64,000 bases of DNA, taken from positions 1 through 64,000 of the forward strand of contig NZ_AZFV01000007.1 of NCBI RefSeq assembly GCF_001435815.1, written 5' to 3'. Below, piece by piece: positions 16,469 through 26,010 of the stretch; positions within the stretch are counted from its first letter, which is position 1; each line of letters begins with the position of its first letter. The translations under genes were made by a program, and so were the position numbers. Below the pieces are notes generated by a model. That model was not told the origin of the DNA, searched no databases, and was given only the letters and a program-made list of their open reading frames with translations. The DNA comes from Companilactobacillus nantensis DSM 16982. Lineage in GTDB: Bacteria; Bacillota; Bacilli; Lactobacillales; Lactobacillaceae.

Positions 16469-18563
16469 ATCTACTTGTAACAGCTGATTTCTCAGAAATC
16501 TTAATGGTTCCATCAACTAAATCAGCTTTCAAATTTTTAACATCAATATGATCAAGATAGAATTCAGCAACTTTATCACGAATTTGTTGTTCAATCACAC
16601 GACGTAATGGTCTTGCACCCATGGCTTCATCGTAACCTTCATCAATCAACCACTCTTTAGCCTCTGGTGTTACTTCCAAAGTAATACCCTTCTTAGCTAA
16701 ATTACGGTTAACATCATTCAACATTAGTTCAACGATTTGATTCAAGTCGTCCTTAGATAGATGAGTAAATTCAACTATACCATTGAATCTGTTCAAAAAT
16801 TCAGGACTAAAGTATGGTGCTAATTTATCCATCAACTTCTCATCTTTACTACCATGACTGAAACCAGCATTTGAAGTAGCGATGATAATCGTATTCTTGA
16901 AGTCAACGACGTTACCTTGACCATCCGTCAAACGTCCATCATCCATTACTTGAAGCAATAAGGTCAACACTTGCGGGTTAGCCTTTTCAATTTCATCAAG
17001 TAAAACAATTGAATAAGGATTACGACGAACTTTTTCAGTTAGCGTATTGCCGTTATCTTCATAGCCAACGTAACCAGCTGAAGTACCAATCAACTTCGAG
17101 ACAGCGGTCAAATCAGAATATTCACTCATATCCAAACGAATGATTGAATTCTTTGAACCAAACATATCTTGAGCTAATTGTTTAACTAATTCCGTCTTAC
17201 CAACACCAGTTGGACCAACGAATAAGAAACTACCTATTGGACGATTGCCTTCGTCAAAGCCAGCCCGGTTCCGACGAATAGCCCGAACAACCATGTCAAC
17301 AGCCTCATTTTGACCAATGACCTTGCCCTTCAATCGCTTGCCCATACTCTTAAGTCTTTCAATATCGCTAGCACCCATTTGTGAAACAGGAACGCCAGTT
17401 AGTCTTTGGACTGATGCGGCAATATCATTGATTGTAGCGACTGGCTCATCAGTTGTCGTGTCGTCTTTATTCAATTTATTCTGAATAGTTTCAATTTGTT
17501 GTTTCAAACTAGCAGCTTTTTCGTAATCTTCCTTAGCAGCGGCTTTAGCTTTATCTTTTTCAGCTTGTTTCAAATCCTTTTCCAAACTGACTTTATCAGT
17601 TACCGGATTCTTAGCAGCTAAATGAGCGGCCGTCATATCGATTAAATCAATTGCCTTATCTGGCAATGATCTTTGCGGAATATATTGAACTGAATAGTCA
17701 ACCGCAGCTTTCAAAACATCATCAGGTAATTCAACGTGATGGTGATTTTCATAAGCTTTACGTAGCCCTTTCAAAATAGCTAAGGTAGCTTCTTTACTTG
17801 GTTCATTGATTGTAACATCATTGAATCTTCTAGCTAAAGCGGCATCTTTCATAATCGTGTTACGATACTCATCTTGTGTTGTAGCACCGATAATGGAAAT
17901 TTCACCACGGCTCAAAGCAGGTTTGATAATATCGGCTAAACCTTTACTACCAGAATCTGAACCAGATGAACCGGCACCAATAATTTGATGGATTTCATCG
18001 AAGAATAATACGACATTGCCTGCTTTTTTAACTTCTTTAAGCAAGTTTTGAATATTTTCTTCAAAGGAACCACGATACTGCGTTCCAGCTTCAAGTGATG
18101 ATAAATCAATCGAAATAATCTGTTTATCCTTAATTGCTTCAGGTACGTTACCTTTAACGATTGCTTGTGCTAAACCTTCAACAACTGCAGTCTTACCAAC
18201 ACCAGCATCACCTACTAGGATAGGATTGTTCTTCGTTCTCCGACTTAAAACTTCAGCCGTTTCTTGAATCTCTTTATCACGTCCGATAACTGGATCAAGT
18301 AGGCCATCTTTTGCCTCTTGAGTTAAGTTACGTCCGAGCTTCTCTAAAATCGTGCCATTTTTTTGTTTATTATTATCGCTGACCGGAATATTTTGACCAG
18401 CAGTTCTAGCTTCTTGATATTTTGCTAATTCTTCAGGAGTCAATTTCTTGCCGTTCACATAATACTTAGCTTGTGAACCACCGTTTTGTTGACTCATTAA
18501 TCTGTTAAAAATTTCGTCCATATTGTTGTTAAATGGATCTTCATCCCAAAATGATCTTGCCAT
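16467..18563 (-). CDS. clpL: ATP-dependent Clp chaperone ClpL
   Basis: The 698-residue protein has two AAA+ domains: Walker A GDAGVGKT at 118-125 with Walker B LFFDE (186-190), and Walker A GPTGVGKT at 450-457. It has a short N-terminal part ([19 protein letters not shown]...) instead of the double Clp-N domain, and a middle coiled coil (about 328-372). This is the ClpL pattern of lactobacilli and streptococci, a disaggregase without a ClpP-binding role that protects from heat and acid. It follows a small HTH gene by 12 bp. No CtsR heptad repeats or CIRCE element are seen upstream, so the control appears different from the usual one. Confidence 0.93.
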   Translation of the reverse strand: MARSFWDEDPFNNNMDEIFNRLMSQQNGGSQAKYYVNGKKLTPEELAKYQEARTAGQNIPVSDNNKQKNGTILEKLGRNLTQEAKDGLLDPVIGRDKEIQETAEVLSRRTKNNPILVGDAGVGKTAVVEGLAQAIVKGNVPEAIKDKQIISIDLSSLEAGTQYRGSFEENIQNLLKEVKKAGNVVLFFDEIHQIIGAGSSGSDSGSKGLADIIKPALSRGEISIIGATTQDEYRNTIMKDAALARRFNDVTINEPSKEATLAILKGLRKAYENHHHVELPDDVLKAAVDYSVQYIPQRSLPDKAIDLIDMTAAHLAAKNPVTDKVSLEKDLKQAEKDKAKAAAKEDYEKAASLKQQIETIQNKLNKDDTTTDEPVATINDIAASVQRLTGVPVSQMGASDIERLKSMGKRLKGKVIGQNEAVDMVVRAIRRNRAGFDEGNRPIGSFLFVGPTGVGKTELVKQLAQDMFGSKNSIIRLDMSEYSDLTAVSKLIGTSAGYVGYEDNGNTLTEKVRRNPYSIVLLDEIEKANPQVLTLLLQVMDDGRLTDGQGNVVDFKNTIIIATSNAGFSHGSKDEKLMDKLAPYFSPEFLNRFNGIVEFTHLSKDDLNQIVELMLNDVNRNLAKKGITLEVTPEAKEWLIDEGYDEAMGARPLRRVIEQQIRDKVAEFYLDHIDVKNLKADLVDGTIKISEKSAVTSR

Positions 18564-18575
18564 ATAAAGACCTCC

Positions 18576-18797
18576 TCACTTTAGATAATGCAACTCCAAT
18601 TCACGCAGAACTCTCCACATTTCGATATCCTGCGCTTTGGCAATTGCCTCTATATCGCGCAAATTGATAGATGTGGCGGAAGATTGTTTTTTGTTGAAAG
18701 ATTTATGAAGCGTCGTATAACCATACCCGCTTTTCTTTGCAATAATGTAAATCGTTAATCCGTTATCTTGTAAGTATGATTTAATATCTATTCGCAT
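18576..18797 (-). CDS. Small helix-turn-helix regulator in operon with clpL
   Basis: The start is taken at 18797, where GGAGGTTGGAGA precedes ATG; a longer frame would run through the promoter. The 73-residue product (MRIDIKSYLQDNGLTIYIIAKKSGY...) has a Cro/C1-like helix-turn-helix (IYIIAKKSGYGYTTLHKSF, about 13-31) and a second helical half (INLRDIEAIAKAQDI). It has no sensor domain. Its promoter carries three copies of a palindromic 10-mer at 16-bp spacing, as expected for autorepression. clpL follows within 12 bp, so the protein is a good candidate for the clpL regulator. I do not recognise a named family. Confidence 0.78.
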   Translation of the reverse strand: MRIDIKSYLQDNGLTIYIIAKKSGYGYTTLHKSFNKKQSSATSINLRDIEAIAKAQDIEMWRVLRELELHYLK

Positions 18798-18820
18798 CTT
18801 TCTCCAACCTCCACAATTAC

Positions 18821-18871
18821 AGTATAGCACAAATGTGATATAGTACAAGTGTGAAGTGCCACAAATGTGAC
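18821..18871 (-). promoter_or_regulatory. Promoter with three 16-bp-spaced operators, HTH-clpL operon
   Basis: CACAAATGTG (18828-18837), TACAAGTGTG (18844-18853) and CACAAATGTG (18860-18869) start exactly 16 bp apart. On the minus strand -35 TTGTAC (18848-18843) and -10 TATACT (18826-18821) are 16 bp apart, so one operator fills the spacer and another covers the -35. This implies tight repression by a dimeric HTH protein. Confidence 0.8.
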
Positions 18872-18955
18872 ATATATTTAAAAAATGTTCTAAATTACTT
18901 ATGTATCAACAATTTGTTAAAATAAAAGTGATAGCTAAAAGTTAATTTTTTTAAA

Positions 18956-18980
18956 CTGCCGTTTCCGGAGCTGGGGGGAA
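18956..18980 (-). repeat. SR element solo end
   Basis: TGCCGTTTCCGGAGC resembles the conserved outer end (TGCCGTCTCCAGAGC in copy 5). No partner arm follows. The surrounding 18872-19094 gap otherwise shows only AT-rich sequence and no gene. Confidence 0.5.
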
Positions 18981-19094
18981 TCAACCTGCTATTTTATCTG
19001 TTATATTTGAACATCTAACAGACTTAAATGAATCAGAACTAAGGGTATTAACTGTAAAAATAATAATTATCATTTAATCCAAACTTATAAATAC

Positions 19095-19280
19095 CTTAGT
19101 CTTCGAGTGTAAGCGACAAAGACAGCAGTTACAGTCATGTTAGGACTTTAGTCCTTACATGACAGGACGTATTTTGAGACTTGCGGTTTATGCAAGGCTC
19201 AAAATCGAGCCTGGAGACCTTGGCTCCAGGCGGTCCCACAGCAGAATTTGTCGCTTACACTTGGAGGCGGCATATTTAAT
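19095..19280 (+). repeat. SR element copy 2
   Basis: The closing stem is GTGTAAGCGACAAA (19107-19120) with TTTGTCGCTTACAC (19247-19260), a sequence not used by any other copy. The three hairpins are all present: tip GGAC/GTCC below TCATGT/ACATGA; CTTGC/GCAAG inside TTTTGAG/CTCAAAA; and CCTGGAG/CTCCAGG. The right end is TTGGAGGCGGCATATTTAAT. It ends 28 bp before the ATG of the lipase-like gene, so it may form part of that gene's leader. Confidence 0.9.
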
Positions 19281-19308
19281 AAACTTTCAGCAGATGAGAG
19301 GTGATCCA

Positions 19309-21027
19309 ATGAGGGAACTTTTAAACAATTTAAATCGCTTAAATCGCGTTTATGATCAACTCGACTTATTAAATTTTCGAGCTCATAAAAATTTTCCTTT
19401 AACATTTAACAAAGAAGACAGCAAAAAATTGCTGCCACAAAATAAACGGCTTTATTTCAGTTATTCTTATCTAAACAAAGAAAAAACACGTCTAACCAAT
19501 TTGGTTTTAAACCAAGTAATTGATTTACGTGCTCCTCAATTTGATAAGGATTCGACGATTCATCCCCAATTGATCGATAAGGCACTTCGGCTTAGAAATA
19601 TTGATCAAACACATCAAGAAACTAATTTTGAACTACCAACTCGTAATCGAAAAATCAATAAATTAAAACAATTGATTGCCATGATCGAAGATGAACAAAT
19701 CAATCCTTGTCGGGGTTATTTGAATCAAATTTATGTCATTTTATTATTGAATAATTTAATGCCACTAGAAATTCGTCACGAACCATATCAAGCTGGTGAA
19801 TTACTTCATAACGCCGATTTTCGTACGAAACTTTTACAATTTGATTATGACCGTTATCTCTATCAAGAATTTCGCCCAGAAAATTATTTAAAATTCTTGA
19901 TCTACAGTTTAACTAATCGTTTACCAACTTACATTCGTTCCTACGACGTCCGTGATATCAACCCTGAAGCGGCTGAATGTGGCTTTTCTAGTATTGCTTA
20001 TGAAATTGTCATTGATGGTGTCAAAGAGTGTTATATCACCTTTAAAGGGACAGAAGCCAACGTTGATCAGTCGATTAAATCTCGAAGTAAGCGATTCGAA
20101 AAATCTATTCTTGAAAATTATAAGGATTGGGATTATAACGTTAATTCTATTTTGATTGGTAGCACCAAGGAAGATCGACAATTAATTGTTGCTCGTGACT
20201 TCATTCGCTACTTGAATAGTCAAATTGCTTCACAATCTTTAGTCTATGGAATCGGTCATTCGCTCGGAGGACATTTTGTCCAAACGTTGCAACTAATGGA
20301 CCACTGTTTTGATGCTGGTTACACGCTGAATTCGGCTCCCATTAATTTAAAGTTAGTGAAAAATGTTAAGCCTGATTTATTTAGTCCCGATACTTGGGAA
20401 AAACTTTTCAATTTAACTGACGATTCGGATGGTACGAAATTCATTACACCTGCTTTAAACAATGAAATTAAACGACTTCTTCCCTACGACTATTCAGAAA
20501 TCATCAACGAATGCTTTGAACAAGATATGACCCAAGTCTTTTATGAATTGCCGGCCACTATTTGGATTGGTCAAAAATGGGAATACAACCTCAGCAATTG
20601 GAAATATCCATTCAAAAATCATCCCCGTGCCTATTTGAGTAGTGGTGAAATTCACGCTTATCAACATTTCTTTGAAGAATTATTTGCTTACTTATCAAGT
20701 TCTGACAATGGTCGACAAGTTGTCCGTAACAGCTTTAGTTTCATCAATGCCCGCACAAAAAATCTGCGTGACACAATTGGTGAACAAAAAACTGCTAAAT
20801 ATTTCTTCGACTATTCAAATTATTTATATCAGTCTGGCGTCTTTGCCGATCAACCACAAATGGTCAGTAAAAAATTTATTGAACAAAATAATTCACTCTT
20901 CCGAGGATCGTTACGTGAGTGGCCTTTCTTAAGGAGTATAAACTTTGATATGTTCAGTCTAGCGACCTATTTCCACGTTATCGATGGAGCTAAACATTTT
21001 CTCAATCGGACACCCACTAAATTATAA
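19309..21027 (+). CDS. Lipase-like alpha/beta hydrolase of unknown function
   Basis: The start is placed at ATG 19309 with GAGAGGTGAT upstream; the frame is open into the SR element, which is not coding. The 572-residue protein has a long N-terminal region rich in charged residues and then a lipase-type part with the nucleophile elbow GIGHSLGGH (Ser318), preceded by a substrate-like strand CYITFKGTEAN. This resembles the Mbeg1/class 3 lipase-like proteins of lactobacilli. There is no signal peptide, so it is probably cytosolic. I do not see the acid and base residues with certainty. It stands alone between an SR element and a T-box. Confidence 0.7.
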   Translation: MRELLNNLNRLNRVYDQLDLLNFRAHKNFPLTFNKEDSKKLLPQNKRLYFSYSYLNKEKTRLTNLVLNQVIDLRAPQFDKDSTIHPQLIDKALRLRNIDQTHQETNFELPTRNRKINKLKQLIAMIEDEQINPCRGYLNQIYVILLLNNLMPLEIRHEPYQAGELLHNADFRTKLLQFDYDRYLYQEFRPENYLKFLIYSLTNRLPTYIRSYDVRDINPEAAECGFSSIAYEIVIDGVKECYITFKGTEANVDQSIKSRSKRFEKSILENYKDWDYNVNSILIGSTKEDRQLIVARDFIRYLNSQIASQSLVYGIGHSLGGHFVQTLQLMDHCFDAGYTLNSAPINLKLVKNVKPDLFSPDTWEKLFNLTDDSDGTKFITPALNNEIKRLLPYDYSEIINECFEQDMTQVFYELPATIWIGQKWEYNLSNWKYPFKNHPRAYLSSGEIHAYQHFFEELFAYLSSSDNGRQVVRNSFSFINARTKNLRDTIGEQKTAKYFFDYSNYLYQSGVFADQPQMVSKKFIEQNNSLFRGSLREWPFLRSINFDMFSLATYFHVIDGAKHFLNRTPTKL

Positions 21028-21094
21028 AGTTTGTAATTTTATTAAAAAAATACTTGCTATTTAATTTTTAGGTGCCTATAATACGAACCAACAA

Positions 21095-21346
21095 AACGTT
21101 GAAGAAAAAAGTAGAAATCTCAAGTACGCCTAGTGAGTCATGTTGAGTGCAAAGTGACCGTCAAGAGACCTTCGAAAATCATTTCTGAGTTCGGTACCGA
21201 CAAGTAGGTTACCGTGGTTGCCACCATTAACTGGCTAGCAGATAGAATTATTGTCCGTTAAAAAAGTGAGTATTTTTAGAATACCCAAAAAAGGTGGTAC
21301 CGTTCAACTTGAGCCCTTTTCCTTAGCTGGAAGAGGGCTTTTTTTG
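21095..21346 (+). ncRNA. T-box riboswitch upstream of brnQ
   Basis: The conserved T-box core AAGGTGGTACCG is at 21291-21302, followed by a terminator stem AGCCCTTTTCC/GGAAGAGGGCT with a T run (21312-21345). Upstream are an AGTA box (21123-21126) and a stem I-like region. A possible isoleucine specifier ATC (21178-21180) follows GAA at 21174-21176; I am not certain of the register. It should let uncharged tRNA read transcription into brnQ, although brnQ starts 400 bp further on, beyond an SR element. Confidence 0.85.
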
Positions 21347-21465
21347 TACCAAAATCAACGTGAGTTATGTAGGATTGTTGACTTACCTAGCTATTTATAT
21401 CTATTGATTGAGCAATTTAATCATTAAATTCATGAAAAAAATGATGAATTATTATTCAATTATCT

Positions 21466-21650
21466 AGCTGGAGGTTTCATGTGAGGATATGATGCAGTGA
21501 AGGTGGCGTTAGGACAACGAAGTTGTTCTTACACCACGGACGTGTTTTGAAATTCGCGGTTTGTGTGGAGTTCAAAACCGAGCCTGGAGACCTTGGCTCC
21601 AGGCGGTCCCACAGCATAAATATCCTCACGTTCAACCGGAAGCGGCAGCC
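21466..21650 (+). repeat. SR element copy 3, between T-box and brnQ
   Basis: Closing stem GTGAGGATAT (21481-21490) with ATATCCTCAC (21620-21629), unique to this copy. Hairpin 1 has the tip GGACAAC/GTTGTTC under GTGGCGTTA/TTACACCAC. Hairpin 2 has TTCGC facing GTGGA, which needs G-T wobble pairs. Hairpin 3 is CCTGGAG/CTCCAGG. The outer ends are more degenerate than usual. It lies inside the untranslated leader of brnQ. Confidence 0.88.
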
Positions 21651-21678
21651 AAGTAAAACAATAAAAGAGGTGGTAAAG

Positions 21679-21789
21679 ATGGATTCTGATATTAGTGGCA
21701 TTAAAAGCCCAGCCCAGATTAGAAACAACATTTTTAGGAGGATTACTTATGAAAGACGATTTAGATTTAACAGGAGAAAAAAGCACTAA
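21679..21789 (+). CDS. Possible 36-residue leader peptide overlapping the brnQ start
   Basis: ATG 21679 has GAGGTGG 6 nt upstream. The frame encodes MDSDISGIKSPAQIRNNIFRRI and a basic tail, stopping at 21789 inside brnQ in a different frame. Five isoleucines, all ATT, fall in the first 22 residues. Translation would pass over the brnQ ribosome site, so it could affect brnQ expression. This may also be chance. Confidence 0.35.
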   Translation: MDSDISGIKSPAQIRNNIFRRITYERRFRFNRRKKH

Positions 21790-23146
21790 ACAAAAAGTTT
21801 TACACTTACTCGTAGTCAGCTCATTAATTTTTGGAATGTTCTTTGGTTCTGGTAACTTAATTTTTCCAGTTCACTTAGGACAATTAGCTGGTAATAATTG
21901 GCTATCAGCAGCCTTTGGTTTTGCAATTTCCGGTTCCCTCTTCCCATTACTAGCAATCATGGCGGTTGTCGTTACTAAAAGTGATGGTTTATACGACCTA
22001 GCACGCCCAGTTGGTAAATTCTACGCTGCCTTATTTCTAGTTTTGGTCCACCTCACAATCGGACCTCTGTTTGGTACACCACGTACCGCTGCAACAGCTT
22101 TCCAAATGGCTGTTCAACCATTCCTACCAGCAAAATTTGACACCGTCGGGATGTTATTATTCACTGCTGCTTTCTTCGGACTCGCATATACTTTAACTGT
22201 TCATCAAAGTCAATTATTGAAATACGTTGGGAAATATCTCAACACTATCTTTTTGGTATTATTAGCCATTGTCTTCGTTGTTGCATTTTTACATCCAATG
22301 GGTGGTTTGAACCATATGCCAACACAGGCTTATCAAACTAATTCAACTGTTAGTGGTCTACTTGAAGGTTATAACACAGTTGATGCCGTTGCCTTACTTG
22401 CTTTAAGTGTTACTTTTGTCCACGCTGTTAAAGGACTTGGTTATAAAGATCGTGAATTATCAGTTTTAACAGCTAAGGCTGGTTCATTAAGTATTGCCGT
22501 TGAAGTTCTAGTCTACTTTGGATTAGTTTTATTAGGTGCTTTCAGTTTGAGCAAATTGACTCTATCGGCTAACGGTGGTGTTGCACTTTCACAAATCGTC
22601 GGTTACTATTTTGGCCGATTCGGTGCCGCATTCCTAGGTGTCTTAGTTACGTTGGGAGTTTTCACAACTGCAATGGGATTAGTTGCTTCATTCGCGCAAG
22701 ATTTCCACAAATTGTTCCCTAAAGTTAGTTACCTAGCTTGGTTGAGAACAACAACTATCCTTTCTTTCGTAGTTGCTAATGCCGGACTTGATAACATCAT
22801 TGCTTGGTCATTGCCAGTTCTAATGCTACTTTATCCACTCTCACTTGCTTTGATCCTCGTTTCACTAACTGTTCATGCAAAACCATACGCTGGGGTCGTT
22901 TATAAGATGACTATTGCGTTTACTGTCTTACCTGCCATCTTTGATATGTTGAACGCTTCACCTGCTGCCGTTACAAATATGAATCTTGTTAAAACTGTTT
23001 TAGCAGCTTATCATCAATACGTACCATTAGCTAGTTTAGGACTTGGCTGGGTTGTACCAACTTTTGCTGGTTTCTTCTTAGGTTTAGTTTTAGGAAAATT
23101 CGGTGTCTTTGCTAGTGCTGATGAAGCTGTGGAAAGTCGTAATTAA
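21749..23146 (+). CDS. brnQ: Branched-chain amino acid transporter BrnQ (LIVCS family)
   Basis: The start is ATG 21749 with AGGAGG at 21736-21741; an in-frame GTG at 21695 lacks a ribosome site. The 465-residue protein has about 12 membrane segments and the LIVCS landmarks: FFGSGNLIFPVHLG near residue 40 and GTPRTAATAFQMAV near 110. It imports leucine, isoleucine or valine with sodium or protons. A T-box upstream ties expression to tRNA charging. A GNAT gene follows almost at once. Family call is firm. Confidence 0.94.
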   Translation: MKDDLDLTGEKSTKQKVLHLLVVSSLIFGMFFGSGNLIFPVHLGQLAGNNWLSAAFGFAISGSLFPLLAIMAVVVTKSDGLYDLARPVGKFYAALFLVLVHLTIGPLFGTPRTAATAFQMAVQPFLPAKFDTVGMLLFTAAFFGLAYTLTVHQSQLLKYVGKYLNTIFLVLLAIVFVVAFLHPMGGLNHMPTQAYQTNSTVSGLLEGYNTVDAVALLALSVTFVHAVKGLGYKDRELSVLTAKAGSLSIAVEVLVYFGLVLLGAFSLSKLTLSANGGVALSQIVGYYFGRFGAAFLGVLVTLGVFTTAMGLVASFAQDFHKLFPKVSYLAWLRTTTILSFVVANAGLDNIIAWSLPVLMLLYPLSLALILVSLTVHAKPYAGVVYKMTIAFTVLPAIFDMLNASPAAVTNMNLVKTVLAAYHQYVPLASLGLGWVVPTFAGFFLGLVLGKFGVFASADEAVESRN

Positions 23147-23147
23147 T

Positions 23148-23639
23148 ATGGACTACCAAATTGTTAAAACAAATCGACAGACTGATTTTGACAGCGTTAG
23201 ACAAGTTTATTATCAAACTTGGTCATACTCGTATGTTGGTTTAGTTCCGCAAGCTTTACTAGATAATCTCAATCCTAAAGCAACGTGGCACCCAGAAACG
23301 AGAATTGATAATACTTTAGTTGCTTTGACAAAGGATCAGAAGATTGTTGGCGTTTGTACATATGGACCCGCACGTCGACAAGAATATGCTGGATTTGGTG
23401 AAATTTATTCACTCTATGTCCTGCCACAATTTCAACATCAGGGCATTGGTCAAAAATTATTCCAGGCTGCTTTAAACACGTTGACAAAGGATTTTACAGA
23501 GATTTATTTACTTGTTTTAAAAGACAACTTGATTGCTCGAGCTTTTTACGAACTGTTTGGTTTTGAAGCCAGTGATGACTGCATTGCCGATCAGACTGAA
23601 TATGGAATTTTACATGAGGTTGTTTATATTAAAAATTAA
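23148..23639 (+). CDS. GNAT family N-acetyltransferase
   Basis: ATG 23148 immediately follows the brnQ stop codon and gives a 163-residue protein. A longer frame into brnQ has no better ribosome site. The acetyl-CoA loop is visible in LYVLPQFQHQGIGQKLFQAAL (about 90-110), followed by a FYELFGFEAS strand near the C-terminus. The substrate could be a protein N-terminus, a polyamine or a small amine; nothing shows which. Tight linkage to brnQ suggests co-transcription under the T-box. A strong hairpin follows. Confidence 0.85.
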   Translation: MDYQIVKTNRQTDFDSVRQVYYQTWSYSYVGLVPQALLDNLNPKATWHPETRIDNTLVALTKDQKIVGVCTYGPARRQEYAGFGEIYSLYVLPQFQHQGIGQKLFQAALNTLTKDFTEIYLLVLKDNLIARAFYELFGFEASDDCIADQTEYGILHEVVYIKN

Positions 23640-23641
23640 TC

Positions 23642-23688
23642 AAAAAAGTCGCTTCTAAATTCTTAATGAATTTTAGAAACGACTTTTT
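23642..23688. terminator. Bidirectional terminator
   Basis: AAAAAGTCGCTTCTAAATTC and GAATTTTAGAAACGACTTTTT pair, with A and T runs on the two flanks, serving the GNAT gene and the convergent transpeptidase gene. Confidence 0.88.
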
Positions 23689-23700
23689 AATTTGATATCT

Positions 23701-24321
23701 TTATTTAACAACAACTTTCATTCCATCTGGAACACTGGCATTGATCCACTTAGCATCAGGAATCGTTAAACGAACACAGCCATGACTGGAACGTTTGCCT
23801 AGTTTGTGAGCTTCACTTTCAACGTACTTCCCATTTTTATCGGTTGGTACAGAATGGAACAAGTAAACGCCCCAGTCCTTGAAGGAAGTCCAATAATTGG
23901 CACCTTCTTTAGAACTCTCGTTATAAAATGAATCACCACGATTTTGGATTTCAAAAGTCCCCTTAGGTGTCGGTGACTTCTTCTCACCAGTAGCAGCTTT
24001 CATCGTGTATAAAGTCTTTTTACCATCTTTAACATAAACCCTTTGCTCTGGAATAGAAACCTCCAAATAGGCATTTTGGTGCTTGTTTAAATCTGGATAA
24101 TCCTTTGCTTCAGAGGGATGCTTCCACTCATTCAAAATCTTTTTCTTTTCAGCTAATTTTTTAGCTTTTTCAGTCTTCTTAGCTTTCTTAACAACCTTAG
24201 CAGATTTCTGTTCTGCTTCGACTGTATGTGTATTATTACTATTCACAACAAATACTACAAAACCTATCATCACTGATCCAATAAGTGCAATGACAGCTGT
24301 AATTATTTTTTTATTTTTCAT
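23701..24321 (-). CDS. Membrane-anchored L,D-transpeptidase (YkuD domain)
   Basis: The 206-residue protein has an N-terminal membrane segment (ITAVIALIGSVMIGFVVFVV, 8-27), a lysine-rich stretch (about 40-70) and a YkuD catalytic domain. The motif is SSHGCVRLTI with the catalytic Cys182 and the upstream His in LFHSVPTD. Such enzymes cross-link peptidoglycan or attach groups to meso-diaminopimelate-type peptides. The lysine-rich spacer would let it reach across the wall. It is monocistronic. A wall role is sure from the family; whether it cross-links or only hydrolyses is not. Confidence 0.9.
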   Translation of the reverse strand: MKNKKIITAVIALIGSVMIGFVVFVVNSNNTHTVEAEQKSAKVVKKAKKTEKAKKLAEKKKILNEWKHPSEAKDYPDLNKHQNAYLEVSIPEQRVYVKDGKKTLYTMKAATGEKKSPTPKGTFEIQNRGDSFYNESSKEGANYWTSFKDWGVYLFHSVPTDKNGKYVESEAHKLGKRSSHGCVRLTIPDAKWINASVPDGMKVVVK

Positions 24322-24476
24322 TCATAAATTCCCCGCATGAATATAATCATAATACAGATATTTAAAATGGACAACGGATTTTTAACTAAAGCTAGGAATT
24401 TATTTTAGCTGGTTAGAAACGGTATAAAACGGGAATGTGACATAACTGCTTTTTTTCCTAAACATGCTGCATAAAC

Positions 24477-24592
24477 GTGGAACAAAACATAGCTTTTTCC
24501 GCTTAAAACAAATAGCTCCAGCAATCCAAAATCGGATTACTGAAGCTATTTGCCTTAATGCTCGAAAGCTGAACATGTTTTGTCCCACTCTC
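24477..24592. repeat. Palindromic intergenic repeat, GTGGGACAAAAC type, copy B
   Basis: GTGGAACAAAACAT (24477-24490) pairs with ATGTTTTGTCCCAC (24575-24588) around the inner hairpin CAAATAGCTCCAGCAATCC / GGATTACTGAAGCTATTTG. The right half matches copy A (2119-2230). The inner hairpin sequence is different but again complementary. It lies between pgi and the transpeptidase gene. Confidence 0.75.
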
Positions 24593-24614
24593 GATAATTT
24601 ATTTTATTTAAATA

Positions 24615-25955
24615 TTATAGACGTTTGTTTAATTCTTCGCCTAGTTCTTCATAGCCAGGACGACCTAGAAGACCAAACATGTTCTTCTTGTATGCTTCAA
24701 CACCTGGTTGGTTGAATGGATTGATACCATTCAAGTAACCAGAAATACCAACAGCAATTTCGAAGAAGTACATTAAGTAACCTAAGTTAAAGGCATCTTG
24801 TTTTTCAATGTGAACCGACATAACAGGAACGCCACCGTCAGTATGTGCAAGAACAACACCTTCGTAAGCCTTCTTGTTAACAAAGTCCATTGACTTGTTT
24901 TCCAAGTATTTCAAACCATCAAGGTTATCTTTTTCAGCAGGAATCTTAACATCATGTCTTGGTGTGTCGATTAGAACAACAGTTTCCATAAGGTTACGAC
25001 GACCTTCTTGGATATATTGACCTAATGAGTGCAAGTCAGTTGAGAAGTTAGCTGAAGATGGGTAGATACCCTTTTGATCTTTACCTTCAGATTCACCCAT
25101 CAATTGCTTCCACCATTCACCAAAGTATTGAACGTTTGGTTCGTAGTTTTCTAGCAATTCTGTTGTGTAACCTTTACGGTATAAGATATTTCTCAAAGCA
25201 GCATACTTGTAAGCATCGTTCTTTGAAAGATCAGCTGATGAGTAGTCAACACGAGATTGTGCAGCACCCTCCATCAACTTGTCGATGTCGATACCAGCAA
25301 CGGCGATTGGCAATAGACCAACAGCTGTAAGAACTGAGAAACGACCACCGATATCATCAGGAACAACGAATTCTTCGTAGCCTTCAGCATCTGATTCAGT
25401 CTTCAAAGCACCCTTAGCACGGTCAGTTGTAGCATAGATACGACCCTTGGCACCATCAACACCATACTTTTCAATCAACTTAGCTTTCAAAATACGGAAA
25501 GCGATTGAAGGCTCTGTAGTTGTACCAGATTTTGAAATAACGTTGATACTGAAGTCACGGTCACCGATAACTTCTAGTAAGTCAGCAATGTAGTTTGGAG
25601 AAATTGAGTTACCACAGAAGTAAACTTCTGGAACATCCTTATCATTCTTAACGTTGTAGAATGATGAACTTAGGAAGTCGATTGCAGCACGGGCACCCAA
25701 GTATGATCCACCGATTCCGATTCCGATAAATACTTCTGAATCAGATTGGATCTTTTTAGCAGCTTTCTTAATGCGAGCTAATTCATCCTTGTCATAATCA
25801 ACAGGCAAGTCGATGAAACCACGGAAGTCAGCACCGGCACCGGTACCCTTACGTAATTCGTCATCAGCAGCTGTAACAAGTGCTTGCATTTCGCCAAGTT
25901 CGTTTTCGTGAACAAACTTGCTTAATTTTGAATCATCAAATTTAATTTGTGACAT
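24615..25955 (-). CDS. pgi: Glucose-6-phosphate isomerase
   Basis: The 446-residue protein is of standard length for Firmicutes PGI. Signatures seen: [11 protein letters not shown] (about 77-87), the phosphate site [15 protein letters not shown] (about 141-155) and the C-terminal [10 protein letters not shown] with the catalytic lysine. It interconverts glucose-6-phosphate and fructose-6-phosphate in glycolysis, as expected for a homofermentative or facultative fermenter. Codon use is strongly biased to lactobacillus-favoured codons, fitting high expression. A GGAGAG ribosome site precedes the ATG. The gene is monocistronic. Confidence 0.96.
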   Translation of the reverse strand: MSQIKFDDSKLSKFVHENELGEMQALVTAADDELRKGTGAGADFRGFIDLPVDYDKDELARIKKAAKKIQSDSEVFIGIGIGGSYLGARAAIDFLSSSFYNVKNDKDVPEVYFCGNSISPNYIADLLEVIGDRDFSINVISKSGTTTEPSIAFRILKAKLIEKYGVDGAKGRIYATTDRAKGALKTESDAEGYEEFVVPDDIGGRFSVLTAVGLLPIAVAGIDIDKLMEGAAQSRVDYSSADLSKNDAYKYAALRNILYRKGYTTELLENYEPNVQYFGEWWKQLMGESEGKDQKGIYPSSANFSTDLHSLGQYIQEGRRNLMETVVLIDTPRHDVKIPAEKDNLDGLKYLENKSMDFVNKKAYEGVVLAHTDGGVPVMSVHIEKQDAFNLGYLMYFFEIAVGISGYLNGINPFNQPGVEAYKKNMFGLLGRPGYEELGEELNKRL

Positions 25956-26010
25956 TTTCTCTCCTCCATATATATCGTCAAAACTAGATTAATCATTTTC
26001 GCAGAAAATT

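Noticed and set aside
16467-18848. CtsR or CIRCE control of clpL
   Set aside because: Neither the CtsR heptad repeats nor the CIRCE inverted repeat was found in the upstream region.
19159-19308. N-terminal extension of the lipase-like frame
   Set aside because: The extra 50 residues are read from inside SR copy 2, and a good ribosome site precedes ATG 19309.
21695-21748. Upstream GTG start for brnQ
   Set aside because: No ribosome site; ATG 21749 has AGGAGG and gives the family's normal beginning.
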